Source: Occultella aeris (GTDB taxonomy: Bacteria > Actinomycetota > Actinomycetes > Actinomycetales > Beutenbergiaceae). Taken from it: 64,000 bases of DNA. Location of the stretch: positions 124,001 through 188,000 of the forward strand of contig NZ_CACRYJ010000046.1 of assembly GCF_902703175.1 (NCBI RefSeq), written 5' to 3'. This document shows, piece after piece, positions 41,890 through 50,265 of the stretch (the stretch's first letter is position 1; each line of letters starts with the position of its first letter). A model generated the notes under the pieces. That model ran no database searches. It had not been told where the DNA came from and saw only the letters and a program-made list of their open reading frames with translations. The position numbers were made by a program, and so were the translations under genes.

Positions 41890-43056
41890 CTATTCGTCGA
41901 CGAGGCCGCCGAACTCCCGACCTCGCCACCGAGCCAGTTCCGCGCCTCGGTCCTCGACAACGCGGCGCAGGGCGGCGCTGCCCGACAGCCACGGTGTGAA
42001 TCGGATGCTGATGGTGCTGCCCTTGGTGAGCGGGCGCCAGGTACCGAGGATCTCACCCCCCGCGGCGACCGCGCCGGGCCTGCCGATGCTGGGGAACAGG
42101 TCCTTGCGGCTCGCCTCGTCCGGCACCAGCAGGTCCCGGTCCTTCGCCTGCAGCAGCGGATCGAACGCGCCAAGCAGGCGCACCCCGAGCGCGTCGTCAT
42201 CGGCCTCCGGCCCGTCGGTGTCGACCACGGCGTCCAGGTCCGGCTCCAGCAGCCACGATGGGCGACCCTCGACATCCACCGCGACGGCATCCGCGGGCCA
42301 GGCCGCGACCACGTCCCGGACCGGTGCGTCGAGATAGGCGGCCACCTCCTTGGGGGTTGCCGGGCCGAGCAGGCGCAGGTAGGCACGGATGACCTGCAGG
42401 TGCTCGGGTGCTGTGCCGGGACCCTGGGGTGCGCGAGCAGGACCATGGCTGTGGCGGCGCCAGCCCGGGATCCGGCGCAGCACCGGGGGTGAGGTGCCCG
42501 GCTCCAGCTCCAGCCCGGCGTACAGGGCGCTGAGCCGGAACGGCTGCTCGTACAGGTGCGTGGCCTTGCAGACCCGGCAGTAACGCAGGTACGGCTCGTC
42601 CACGCGGGCCGTCAACTGCGCGGACATCTCACCCTTGACGGTCGGCTCGGTGACGATCTCGTGCATCTGCCCGGCGACGACGTCGAGTGCGTCGAGGACG
42701 TCGATACCCGCGCGGCGCAACGGCCTGGACGCGTCGAACACCCGCTTCGCAGCGTCCGCTTCGGAGAACGGTGAGACCGCCTGCATCACCCCGGGCAGGT
42801 CGGCTCGCCGGTAGGCGTGCGGTGCCCCGCGCAACGTCCACGCGAGCGCCAACTGGGGCTCCGCCGTCGCCGGGTCGACGCCACGCAACCACAACGCCCA
42901 GGCGGACCCCATCGGGCCGGTGTCCTGCACGCCCAGGTCGAGCGCGGGCGCCTGCGCGACGCTGACCGGCCCGGCGTGGTCCAGCCCCTGACGGCGCCAG
43001 CGGTACCGCAGCACACCGGCGCGGGAGACGGTGACCATCGGCCGCTGCACATCCAT
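41890..43056 (-). CDS. Winged-helix DNA-binding protein, AlkZ-like DNA glycosylase family
   Basis: A 388-residue protein of the HTH_42/DUF1006 superfamily that includes AlkZ/YcaQ interstrand-crosslink glycosylases. Typical are YRWRRQGLD, VRDVVAAWPADAVAVDVEGR, LLGAFDPLLQAKDRDLLVPD and the C-terminal GRPGAVAAGGEILGTWR. The catalytic QxQ or QxD motif of true AlkZ is not obvious, so enzymatic activity is uncertain. A TAGCCT box ends 6 nt before the ATG. Confidence 0.78.
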   Translation of the reverse strand: MDVQRPMVTVSRAGVLRYRWRRQGLDHAGPVSVAQAPALDLGVQDTGPMGSAWALWLRGVDPATAEPQLALAWTLRGAPHAYRRADLPGVMQAVSPFSEADAAKRVFDASRPLRRAGIDVLDALDVVAGQMHEIVTEPTVKGEMSAQLTARVDEPYLRYCRVCKATHLYEQPFRLSALYAGLELEPGTSPPVLRRIPGWRRHSHGPARAPQGPGTAPEHLQVIRAYLRLLGPATPKEVAAYLDAPVRDVVAAWPADAVAVDVEGRPSWLLEPDLDAVVDTDGPEADDDALGVRLLGAFDPLLQAKDRDLLVPDEASRKDLFPSIGRPGAVAAGGEILGTWRPLTKGSTISIRFTPWLSGSAALRRVVEDRGAELARWRGREFGGLVDE

Positions 43057-43062
43057 CCGCCC

Positions 43063-43068
43063 AGGCTA
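43063..43068 (-). promoter_or_regulatory. -10 box (TAGCCT) of the AlkZ-like gene, leaderless-type
   Basis: TAGCCT on the minus strand ends 6 nt before the ATG at 43056. Confidence 0.5.
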
Positions 43069-43090
43069 GACCTGGGCACCGACCCTCGGC

Positions 43091-44104
43091 TCAGGCGGAC
43101 TCGCGAACGACGAGTTCCGTCGGCATGGTCACCGGCTCGAGGATGGGACCACCCTCGAGTTGCGCCAGCAGCATGGCGACCGCTTGGGTGGCCATCTCAT
43201 CGACAGGGTTCACCACGGTGGTCAGCGGTGGCAGGGTCCTGGTCGCCAGTTCGAGGTTGTCCATGCCGACCACGGCGATGTCCCTGGGGATCGCCCGCCC
43301 GCTCGCGCGGATCGCGTCCATGGCCCCGCTGGCCATCAGGTCCGAGGCGACGAACACGGCGTCGAGGTCCGGGTGGCCGGCGAGCAGGCGCGTCATCGCG
43401 TCGCCCCCACCCGCCACCGTGAAGTCGCCGAGTTCGACGGCGTCGGCCGGCAGGTCGTGCTCGGTGAGGACGCTGCGCCAGCCTTCGAGCCGGTCCGCGC
43501 CGGCGCTCATGTCCGCGGGACCCGCGACGGTGCCGATCCTCTTCCGGCCGGAGTCCACCAGGTACCGGGTGGCGAGCGCCGCGGCCGCGACGTTGTCCAC
43601 GTCGACGAACGTCAGGCCGGGGTGCTCGGCGAACGGGCGGCCGAGGAACACCGTGGGCAGGCTGACCTCGGCGACGGATCGCCACAGGTTGTCGTTCGCG
43701 TGGTGCGAGACGATGATCGCGCCGTCGGTGTGGCGGCCGCGGATGTACCGGTCCAGGCGGCCGTCGCCGTCGCCCGGGCTGCCGATCAGTAGCACCATCT
43801 GCAGTTCGGTCAGGGCCAGCGCCTTCGTAACGCCACGCAGGGTCCCAGCGAAGAACGGGTCGTTGAAGACCCGCTCGTCGGACTCCGGCACCACGACGGC
43901 GATTGTGTCCGTCCGTCGGGTGACCAGCGAGCGGGCGGCCAGGTTCGGGCTGTAGCCGAGGTCGCGGATCGCCGCCAGGACGGCCTCGCGAGTGGCGTCC
44001 TGGACACGCTCGTCCGCGTTGACGACCCGGGAGGCCGTGGCACGCGAGACACCGGCCGCGCGCGCAACATCCTCGAGCGTCGGAACGCCGGTTCGTCGTG
44101 ACAT
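43091..44104 (-). CDS. LacI family transcriptional repressor of the adjacent sugar ABC operon
   Basis: A 337-residue LacI/GalR regulator. The N-terminal HTH is TLEDVARAAGVSRATASRVVN, followed by the hinge segment YSPNLAARSLVTRRT. The sugar-binding core has AVVVPESDERVFNDPFFAGTLRG and VVGMDNLELATRTLPPLTTV. It is the last gene of a transport operon (binding protein, two permeases, regulator), and palindromes of LacI type lie at the operon promoter. ATG 44104 is used; the open frame extends to a TTG at 44143 without a better ribosome-binding site. The effector sugar is unknown. Confidence 0.9.
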   Translation of the reverse strand: MSRRTGVPTLEDVARAAGVSRATASRVVNADERVQDATREAVLAAIRDLGYSPNLAARSLVTRRTDTIAVVVPESDERVFNDPFFAGTLRGVTKALALTELQMVLLIGSPGDGDGRLDRYIRGRHTDGAIIVSHHANDNLWRSVAEVSLPTVFLGRPFAEHPGLTFVDVDNVAAAALATRYLVDSGRKRIGTVAGPADMSAGADRLEGWRSVLTEHDLPADAVELGDFTVAGGGDAMTRLLAGHPDLDAVFVASDLMASGAMDAIRASGRAIPRDIAVVGMDNLELATRTLPPLTTVVNPVDEMATQAVAMLLAQLEGGPILEPVTMPTELVVRESA

Positions 44105-44177
44105 CGTGCTGGCCCGCCCTTCGCCGTGATTGCTGGTGCTCAAACTATCCGCCGATCCTTGTCTGCGTTCGCATGCC

Positions 44178-45089
44178 TCAGCCCTTGACCGCGCCGGCCA
44201 TGATGCCGCTGACGAGCTGCCGCCCGGCGACCACGAACAGGATCAGCAGCGGGAACGTGGTCACCAGCACCCCGGCCATGACGAGGGAGTAGTCGGTGAA
44301 GTAGTTCGCCTGCAACAGCTGGACCGCCATCGGCAGGGTCGGATTGTTCGAGGTGAGGATGATGAACGGCCAGAAGAACGCGACCCAGTGCTGCACGAAC
44401 GTGAACAGACCGAGCATCGCCGCGGCCGGCCTGGCGGCGGGCAGAGCCACGTGCCAGAACGTCCGGATCATCGACGCGCCGTCCACCCGGGCGGCCTCGA
44501 TGAGCTCGTAGGGGAGGGCCTGGTCCAGGTACTGGGTCATCCAGAACACTCCGAACGCCGAGACCATCGCCGGCACGATGACTCCGATCAGGTTGTTCGC
44601 CCAGCCGAGCTCGGTGAACAGGATGAACATCGGCACGATGCCGAGCTGGGTGGGCACGGCCATGGTCGCGATCACGAACACCAGGAGCGGCCCGCGGCCC
44701 CGGTAGCGCAGTTTCGCGAACGAGAATCCGGCCAGGGTCGAGAACGCGACGACCGAGACGGCGGCGCTGACCGAGATGATCATCGAGTTCACGAACGCCT
44801 TGCCGAACGGGACGCGGCCGCCGAGCACCTCGGCGATGTTCGCGAACAGGTTCCCCTCGGGCACCAGGCCCGGGATCGGGTTGCGCGCGATCGAGACCGC
44901 GTCCGAGGAGGCGAGCTGGAGCGTGTAGTAGAGCGGATACACCGCGATCAGCAGGACCACGGCGAGGATCGCGTAGGTGATCCAGCCCGGCCGGCGGTTC
45001 GCGCCACCGGTCGCGCGCCCGCGTCGCCGGGCCGCCCAGCGCGCGGCCCCCGGGCCGGCGCTCTGCGCGATGACGGGGATCGAGGACAT
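44178..45089 (-). CDS. Carbohydrate ABC transporter permease (CUT1, MalG-like)
   Basis: A 303-residue inner-membrane permease with six helices, the MalG-type subunit. The EAA loop is visible as ELIEAARVDGASMIRTFWHVALPAARPA. The ATG overlaps the upstream permease stop by 1 bp (TGATG), with a GGAG ribosome-binding site inside that gene. It forms the channel together with the preceding permease. The ATPase is not encoded here, so a shared MsiK-type ATPase elsewhere is likely. Confidence 0.92.
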   Translation of the reverse strand: MSSIPVIAQSAGPGAARWAARRRGRATGGANRRPGWITYAILAVVLLIAVYPLYYTLQLASSDAVSIARNPIPGLVPEGNLFANIAEVLGGRVPFGKAFVNSMIISVSAAVSVVAFSTLAGFSFAKLRYRGRGPLLVFVIATMAVPTQLGIVPMFILFTELGWANNLIGVIVPAMVSAFGVFWMTQYLDQALPYELIEAARVDGASMIRTFWHVALPAARPAAAMLGLFTFVQHWVAFFWPFIILTSNNPTLPMAVQLLQANYFTDYSLVMAGVLVTTFPLLILFVVAGRQLVSGIMAGAVKG

Positions 45090-46159
45090 CAGGTCTCCTT
45101 CGAGGCGGTGGTTGGCCGCGTGGCGTCCGCGCCGGGGGTGCGGCCGGCGTCTCCGGAGCCGCGCGCGAGGAGCCGGGCGGCGCCTCGCGGAGCGTCGCCC
45201 GTGGCGATCCGGCGCGAGACGAGGAAGTTGACCACGGCCACCACGATGATGATCAGGAAAAGCAGCCACGCGATCGCGGCGGCGCGGCCGAAGTTCTTCT
45301 GGTTGCCCCAGCCGACGTCGTACATGTACATGGCCACGGTCATCCAGTTCCGGGACGGGCCGCCGAGGCCCTGGTCGTCGAACAGGCGTGGCTCGTCGAA
45401 GATCTGCAGGCCGCCGATGGTGGCCGTGATGATGACGAAGATGATCGTCGGCCGCAGTTGCGGCACCGTGACCGAGAAGAACTGGCGCAACCGGCCCGCG
45501 CCGTCGATGATCGCGGCCTCGTACAACTCCTGTGGCACGGCCTGCATGGCGGCCAGGAAGATCAGGGTGTTGTAGCCGGTCCAGCGGAAGTTCACCATCG
45601 TGGCGATCGCGATGTGGCTGGTCAGCCGGTCCGAGTGCCACCCGAGCGGCTCCAGACCGACCTGGGTGAGCAGGGCGTTCACGAGGCCCGAGTCGTCGGC
45701 GAACAGCCGGCCGAAGATGAGCCCGACGGCGACGGGCGCCACGATGAACGGAAGCAGCACCCCCATCCGCCAGAACGTCTTCGCGCGCAGGTTCGCGTTG
45801 AGTACCGCGGCCAGGGTGAGTGCGGCGATCATCTGCGGGACCGAGGACAGCGCGAAGATGCTGAACGTGTTGCCGATGGCCTTGAGGAAGGTGGGCTGGG
45901 CGAACACGTCGCGGTAGTTGGTGAGCCCGACGAACTCGCCCTGGCCGCCGAGCAGGTTCCACTCGTGCACCGAGACGAACGCGGTGTACAGCAGCGGGAA
46001 GGCCCCGACCACCGCGAACAGGATGAAGAACGGGGAGATGTACAGGTAGGGCGAGACCTTGACGTCCCAGCGGCCCATCCGCTGCTGGAACCCCATCCTG
46101 CGAGCCGCGGCCTCGCGGGGCCGCTGCGCCGTCGGCGGGCGCGGGGTGATGACGCTCAT
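45089..46159 (-). CDS. Carbohydrate ABC transporter permease (CUT1, MalF-like)
   Basis: A 356-residue permease with six helices, starting YLYISPFFILFAVVGAFPLLY. The EAA loop is ELYEAAIIDGAGRLRQFFSVTVPQLRP. ATG 46159 is chosen because GAGGAG lies just upstream; the open frame extends far into the intergenic region but has no ribosome-binding site there. It follows the binding-protein gene across a long intercistronic stem-loop. An Ala/Gly/Arg-rich tail of about 40 residues closes it. Confidence 0.92.
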   Translation of the reverse strand: MSVITPRPPTAQRPREAAARRMGFQQRMGRWDVKVSPYLYISPFFILFAVVGAFPLLYTAFVSVHEWNLLGGQGEFVGLTNYRDVFAQPTFLKAIGNTFSIFALSSVPQMIAALTLAAVLNANLRAKTFWRMGVLLPFIVAPVAVGLIFGRLFADDSGLVNALLTQVGLEPLGWHSDRLTSHIAIATMVNFRWTGYNTLIFLAAMQAVPQELYEAAIIDGAGRLRQFFSVTVPQLRPTIIFVIITATIGGLQIFDEPRLFDDQGLGGPSRNWMTVAMYMYDVGWGNQKNFGRAAAIAWLLFLIIIVVAVVNFLVSRRIATGDAPRGAARLLARGSGDAGRTPGADATRPTTASKET

Positions 46160-46175
46160 GCTGCTCCTCATGAGA

Positions 46176-46211
46176 GGTCGGCGGGGCGGGTGTGATGCCG
46201 CCCCGCCGACC
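46176..46211 (-). repeat. Intercistronic stem-loop between binding protein and permease genes
   Basis: GGTCGGCGGGGCGG (46176-46189) and CCGCCCCGCCGACC (46198-46211) form a perfect 14-bp stem with an 8-nt loop. It lies 18 nt after the binding-protein stop and 16 nt before the permease start. Such hairpins in sugar ABC operons protect the binding-protein mRNA or partly terminate transcription, giving more binding protein than permease. Confidence 0.7.
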
Positions 46212-46229
46212 GGTTGGCGATCGATCGGG

Positions 46230-47561
46230 CTAGAGGCCGAGGTCGGCAACCGCCTGCTCGGCGGCGGCCCAGGAGTCCTCGGCGTTCTGCTCACCGGTCA
46301 CGTCCACACGAAGGATGGCGTCCTGCACCGTCTGGTGGATCGCGAAGTAGTTCGGGCCCTTGTAGGGCAGGAACCCGAGCTCGTCGACGGCGAGGGAGCG
46401 GCTCGCGAAGATCTCACCGACGGGAGCGTCGTTGAAGAACTCGTTCGTGGCCCCGGTCAGGTCCGGGTTCTCGTAGGCGTCCACCTGGCTCGGGAACGTC
46501 CCGGCGTTGCCGAACGCCTGGACCTGGACCTCCGGGGAGGTGAGCCACGCGGCGAGGGCCTGCGCCTCCTCGACGTGCTCGCCGCCGGCGGGCACGGTCA
46601 GGTACGAGCCGCCCCAGTTGCCGCCGCCGCCCGGGAATACGTCGGCGATGTCCCAGCCCTCGACCTCCGCCGCGTTGCCCGCGATCGGGCCCTGCATCCA
46701 CGCGGGGCAGAGCATCGTCGCGAACGCGTTGTTCTGGAACCCGGCGGTCCAGTCCTCCTGCCACTGCTCGAAGCCCGCCGACAGACCGTCTTCGGTGGAC
46801 GCGGTCAGCACGGCGTCGTAGGCCTCGCGCACCTCGGGATTGGTCAGCCCGACCGGCGTGCCGTCGCCCTCCTCGTAGGCGAACTCGACCTGGTTGATCA
46901 TGCCCTGGTAGATCGATACGGCCGAGTCGTACCAGGCCGAGTCGGACGCGCCGACGAACTGGCGCCCGACCTCGAAGTAGTCGTCCCAGGTGGCGTCGGC
47001 CCCGCCCAGCAGCTCGGCGACCTCAGCCCGGTCGGTGGGTAGGCCCGCCGCTGCGAACAGGTCGGAGCGGTAGCAGATCGCCTGCGGGCCCACATCGGTG
47101 CCGTAGCCGAGCAGTCGGCCGTCCTCGGTGGTGGCCGCGGCGACCTTGCTCTCCAGCCAACGACCCTCGACGGCCGGGTCGGAGAGGTCTGTGAAGTAGT
47201 CGGGGTACTGCAACAGCTCGGCCAGCCAGTCGACCTCGATGGCCTCGATGTCGCTCAGGCCCTCGCCGCCGGAGGCGAGGTTCGTGGTGAGGTTGGCCCG
47301 GGCGTCCTCGGCGCGGGCTGCCAGGACGTGCTCGACCACGATGTTGGGGTGTTCGGCGGTGTACTGGGCGAGGAGTTCCTCGGTGTAACCGAAGTCGTTG
47401 AACGTGGCGACCGTGAGGGTGATCTGCTCACCCTCGCCGGAGCCGCCGTCCGTGGTCGAACCGGTCTCGCCACTGCCGGCTTCGCCGCCGCCGCACGCGG
47501 CCGTCAGGGCCAGGCCGCACAGGCCGGCCGTTGCTACCAGTGCTCGTGTCCTACGTCGCAC
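46230..47561 (-). CDS. Sugar ABC transporter substrate-binding lipoprotein
   Basis: A 443-residue extracellular binding protein. A basic N-terminus and hydrophobic helix end at the lipobox ALTAAC (Cys23), so it is a lipoprotein; a Gly/Ser/Thr/Glu linker follows. The mature part has the family 1 features TVATFNDFGYTEELLAQYTAEHP, DIEAIEVDWLAELLQ, GYGTDVGPQAICYRSDLF and a PFKGPNYFAI-like late segment. Start is GTG at 47561 with AAGGAG 6 nt upstream. It is the first gene of the operon. The sugar ligand cannot be told from sequence. Confidence 0.92.
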   Translation of the reverse strand: MRRRTRALVATAGLCGLALTAACGGGEAGSGETGSTTDGGSGEGEQITLTVATFNDFGYTEELLAQYTAEHPNIVVEHVLAARAEDARANLTTNLASGGEGLSDIEAIEVDWLAELLQYPDYFTDLSDPAVEGRWLESKVAAATTEDGRLLGYGTDVGPQAICYRSDLFAAAGLPTDRAEVAELLGGADATWDDYFEVGRQFVGASDSAWYDSAVSIYQGMINQVEFAYEEGDGTPVGLTNPEVREAYDAVLTASTEDGLSAGFEQWQEDWTAGFQNNAFATMLCPAWMQGPIAGNAAEVEGWDIADVFPGGGGNWGGSYLTVPAGGEHVEEAQALAAWLTSPEVQVQAFGNAGTFPSQVDAYENPDLTGATNEFFNDAPVGEIFASRSLAVDELGFLPYKGPNYFAIHQTVQDAILRVDVTGEQNAEDSWAAAEQAVADLGL

Positions 47562-47674
47562 GATGACTCCTTCGTCGTGGTGCGGCTGGTGCCGCGACCT
47601 TGGTGGGGTGCCGGGTCGTTCCGGCGGTCGAGAGATTTGCGCAGGTGTTCCGGGCAGCTTCGTCCGGAACAGGA

Positions 47675-47688
47675 TAAGAGCGCTCTCA
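47675..47688. promoter_or_regulatory. LacI-type operator O2 (near-palindrome)
   Basis: TAAGAGCGCTCTCA differs from the perfect operator at 47706-47723 by one base in the matching core. It lies in the 5' leader of the binding-protein message, 31 bp (about three helical turns) from the first operator. Confidence 0.65.
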
Positions 47689-47705
47689 CGATCGGACGAC
47701 CGTGT

Positions 47706-47723
47706 CCTGAGAGCGCTCTCAGG
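47706..47723. promoter_or_regulatory. LacI-type operator O1 (perfect 18-bp palindrome)
   Basis: CCTGAGAGCGCTCTCAGG is a perfect palindrome with the central GAGCGCTC typical of actinobacterial LacI-family sites such as the CebR box. It covers the expected transcription start of the sugar operon, where a bound repressor would block initiation. The LacI gene is the last gene of the same operon. Confidence 0.8.
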
Positions 47724-47732
47724 GATGCAGTG

Positions 47733-47762
47733 ATAGTGGAACATGTGCGGCCATCGCGTCAA
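47733..47762 (-). promoter_or_regulatory. Promoter of the sugar ABC operon
   Basis: On the minus strand, -35 TTGACG (47757-47762), an 18-nt spacer and -10 CACTAT (47733-47738). The operator O1 begins 10 bp downstream of the -10. Confidence 0.6.
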
Positions 47763-47831
47763 GTCCCGTGACCGAACCGCAATCAAGGCCGGTCGGCACC
47801 GACGGCCGATCCGGACCGTGTATCGAGTGCG

Positions 47832-48332
47832 TCAGCGCTCGGTCAGCCACTCCTGCGCGACCCGGCGCTCGGCGTCGAGCACGTTCTGCACAGCCTCCAC
47901 GACGGCTCGTTCCACCGGAGCGCCCAGGAACGGCACGTTGACCTTCGCGTCGCCGTCGTAGCGGACCCGGGAGCCGGCCGCGCCGGTGGGCTCGAGCTCG
48001 GTGGTGCCGGTGGCTCCGGCCGGTGCGCCGGCCACGTCCATGGTGAAGGTCCCGCTGCGCCGTCCATCGGCGTCGGCCCCTTGCCAGACCTCGACGAACC
48101 GGACGTCGATCGAGGCGCCGACGAAGGAGCGCAGCGCCGTCGGGATCCTGTCGGTCGGCGTTGAGCGCCGGGTCAGCACGGTGAAGCCGCCGTCGTCGCC
48201 AGGCGTTACCTCGATGGCGGTCGACGTCGCACCGGTCGCCTCGACCTTGCGTCGCACGAACTCGGGATCGGCGAACATCCGAGCGACCCGCGTGGTGTCC
48301 GCGGGGTAGTCGATGGCGGCATCGAAGCGCAT
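47832..48332 (-). CDS. DUF2505 family protein (SRPBCC fold)
   Basis: A 166-residue protein of the actinobacterial DUF2505 family, a START/SRPBCC-like ligand-binding fold. It begins MRFDAAIDYPADTTRVARMFADPEFV and ends EAVQNVLDAERRVAQEWL. The function is unknown; by fold it would bind a hydrophobic ligand. A GAGGAGA ribosome-binding site precedes the ATG. It is divergent from pdtaS. Confidence 0.8.
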   Translation of the reverse strand: MRFDAAIDYPADTTRVARMFADPEFVRRKVEATGATSTAIEVTPGDDGGFTVLTRRSTPTDRIPTALRSFVGASIDVRFVEVWQGADADGRRSGTFTMDVAGAPAGATGTTELEPTGAAGSRVRYDGDAKVNVPFLGAPVERAVVEAVQNVLDAERRVAQEWLTER

Positions 48333-48481
48333 GGCTCTCCTCGCTGGGCGGTCGGGCCGGCCGGCCCATCTCTGAGCGTAGCGACGCACCGCTGGCGGCA
48401 CACCCCGGCCACACTCCTGCCACACCCGCTGCACCGACCGGCCGCCGTCGGACCGTGGCTCGCCGCCGGTCCGGCGATGCG

Positions 48482-48487
48482 TAGGCT
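48482..48487 (+). promoter_or_regulatory. -10 box (TAGGCT) of pdtaS, leaderless-type
   Basis: TAGGCT ends 6 nt before the GTG at 48494; no ribosome-binding site is present. Confidence 0.55.
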
Positions 48488-48493
48488 ACGAGC

Positions 48494-49957
48494 GTGTCCA
48501 CGATGGGTGACCTGATCGAGAACCACAGCGACCTGAGCAGCCAGGACGCCGAGTGGCTGCATCTGCTGGTGGGGGACTGGCAGGTGATCTCCGACCTGTC
48601 CTTCGCCGACCTGGTGCTCTGGCTACCCACCACCGACGGTGACCTGGTGGCGGTCGCACACGCACGCCCATCGACCGGGGCGACCGTGCACCACGACGAC
48701 GTGGTCGGCAGGCGCGCCCCCGCGGGACTGCGGACGGCGCTGCTGCAGGCCCTGGAGACCAAGGAGATCAACCGCGCGCGCGAGGCCCGTTGGAACGGGT
48801 CGTTCGCTATCCGTGAGGAGGCCATCCCGGTGGTGCGGGCGGGTCGCATCCTTGCGGTCGTCGCCCGGGAGACGCACCTCGGTGCGAGCCGCACTCCGAG
48901 CCGGCTCGAGCTCAACTACGTGGAGTCCGCGGACGAGCTCTGCGGGATGATCGCGCGCGGAGAGTTCCCGCTGGCGAACGCGGCCACCGGTCCGCGGCGT
49001 GGTGCCCCCCGGGTGGGTGACGGACTGGTCCGGCTGAACAGCGAGGGTGAGGTCCTGTACGCGAGCCCGAACGCGCTCAGTGCGTTCCACCGGCTCGGTG
49101 TCAGCGACGAGGTCGTCGGGCAATCCCTGGCGGAGGTGATCACCCCGCTGCTCGAGGACCATTCGCCGGTCGACGAATCGCTCCCGCTCGTGGTGATGGG
49201 CCGGGCGGCGTGGCGCACCGATGTGGAGGCGCGTGGTGTCAGCCTGTCCCTGCGAGCGGTGCCGGTCACCGAGTACGGCCAGCGCGTCGGAGCGGTCCTG
49301 CTCGTACGGGACGTGTCCGAACTGCGCCGCCGCGAGCGCGAACTCCTCACCAAGGACGCCACGATCCGCGAGATCCACCACCGCGTGAAGAACAACCTGC
49401 AGACGGTGGCCGCGCTGTTGCGGTTGCAGGCGCGTCGAACCGACTCCGACGAGGCCAAGTCCGCGCTGAACGAGGCGATGCGTCGGGTTGCGACCATCGC
49501 GACGGTGCACGAGGCGTTGTCCCAGACCATAGACGAGGTGGTCGACTTCGACGAGGTCTTCGGACGCACCCTGCGCCTGGTGGCCGACGTCGCCGCGGGC
49601 GAGGCGCACGTGAAGACGGTGCGCGAGGGCGCCTTCGGCCGCGTGCCGGCCACCGACGCGACCGCTCTGGCCGTCGTGCTCACCGAACTGGTGACCAATG
49701 CCGTCGAGCACGGGCTGGCGACCACCGGCGGCACCGTGACGATCAACTCCCGTCGGGAGGGACCGATGCTTCGGGTCAGTGTCATCGACGACGGCGTCGG
49801 CATGGGCGAGGACCCGCAGATGAAGGGCCTCGGTACCCAGATCGTGCGCACGCTCGTGGCCACCGAACTGGACGGGACCATCTCCTGGCAGCCGGTCCCC
49901 AGCGGTGGCACGGAGGTCGTCCTCGAGGCTCGCGTCGGCGAGCTGCGGGACTACTGA
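48494..49957 (+). CDS. pdtaS: Sensor histidine kinase PdtaS
   Basis: A 487-residue cytosolic kinase of the HisKA_2/HWE-like class. A GAF-like domain (about 1-160) and a PAS-like domain (about 175-280) precede the phosphoacceptor segment IREIHHRVKNNLQTVAALL (His near 295). The ATPase domain shows LTELVTNAVEHGL, VIDDGVGMGE and GLGTQIVRTLV. PdtaS phosphorylates the ANTAR-type RNA-binding regulator PdtaR, whose gene is not in this window. It converges with whiB1 on a strong terminator, the same gene pair as Rv3220c/Rv3219 in M. tuberculosis. Confidence 0.92.
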   Translation: MSTMGDLIENHSDLSSQDAEWLHLLVGDWQVISDLSFADLVLWLPTTDGDLVAVAHARPSTGATVHHDDVVGRRAPAGLRTALLQALETKEINRAREARWNGSFAIREEAIPVVRAGRILAVVARETHLGASRTPSRLELNYVESADELCGMIARGEFPLANAATGPRRGAPRVGDGLVRLNSEGEVLYASPNALSAFHRLGVSDEVVGQSLAEVITPLLEDHSPVDESLPLVVMGRAAWRTDVEARGVSLSLRAVPVTEYGQRVGAVLLVRDVSELRRRERELLTKDATIREIHHRVKNNLQTVAALLRLQARRTDSDEAKSALNEAMRRVATIATVHEALSQTIDEVVDFDEVFGRTLRLVADVAAGEAHVKTVREGAFGRVPATDATALAVVLTELVTNAVEHGLATTGGTVTINSRREGPMLRVSVIDDGVGMGEDPQMKGLGTQIVRTLVATELDGTISWQPVPSGGTEVVLEARVGELRDY

Positions 49958-49964
49958 AGGCACG

Positions 49965-50001
49965 CGAACGGCCGGACCGCCAAGGGCCATCCGGCCGTTC
50001 G
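49965..50001. terminator. Bidirectional terminator between pdtaS and whiB1
   Basis: CGAACGGCCGGA (49965-49976) and TCCGGCCGTTCG (49990-50001) form a perfect 12-bp stem with a 13-nt loop, 7 nt after the pdtaS stop and 15 nt from the whiB1 stop. Confidence 0.7.
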
Positions 50002-50016
50002 GGAAGAGGCTTCGGG

Positions 50017-50265
50017 TCAGCCGGCGCGGCGGGCGCGGGCGGTGCGGCGCTTCAGCGCGCGGCGCTCGTCCTCGGACATTCCGCCCCAGACGCCGGCGTC
50101 CTGACCGGACTCGATCGCCCACTTCAGGCACGTGTCCACGACGGGGCAGCGACGGCACACTGCCTTCGCCTCCTCGATCTGCACGAGCGCGGGCCCGGTG
50201 TTCCCGATCGGGAAGAAGAGCTCGGGGTCTTCGGTCAGACAGGACGCGTTGTGACGCCAATCCAT
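50017..50265 (-). CDS. whiB1: WhiB1 iron-sulfur transcriptional regulator
   Basis: An 82-residue Wbl protein, very close to mycobacterial WhiB1 in sequence and length (84). It starts MDWRHNASC and continues EDPELFFPIGNTGPALVQI. The 4Fe-4S cysteines are Cys9, Cys37, Cys40 and Cys46, the turn is GVWGGMSEDERRALKRR, and the basic C-terminus carries RTARARRAG. WhiB1 is an essential NO-sensitive regulator that binds sigma-A. A TAGGAGAA ribosome-binding site precedes the ATG. It converges with pdtaS. Confidence 0.95.
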   Translation of the reverse strand: MDWRHNASCLTEDPELFFPIGNTGPALVQIEEAKAVCRRCPVVDTCLKWAIESGQDAGVWGGMSEDERRALKRRTARARRAG

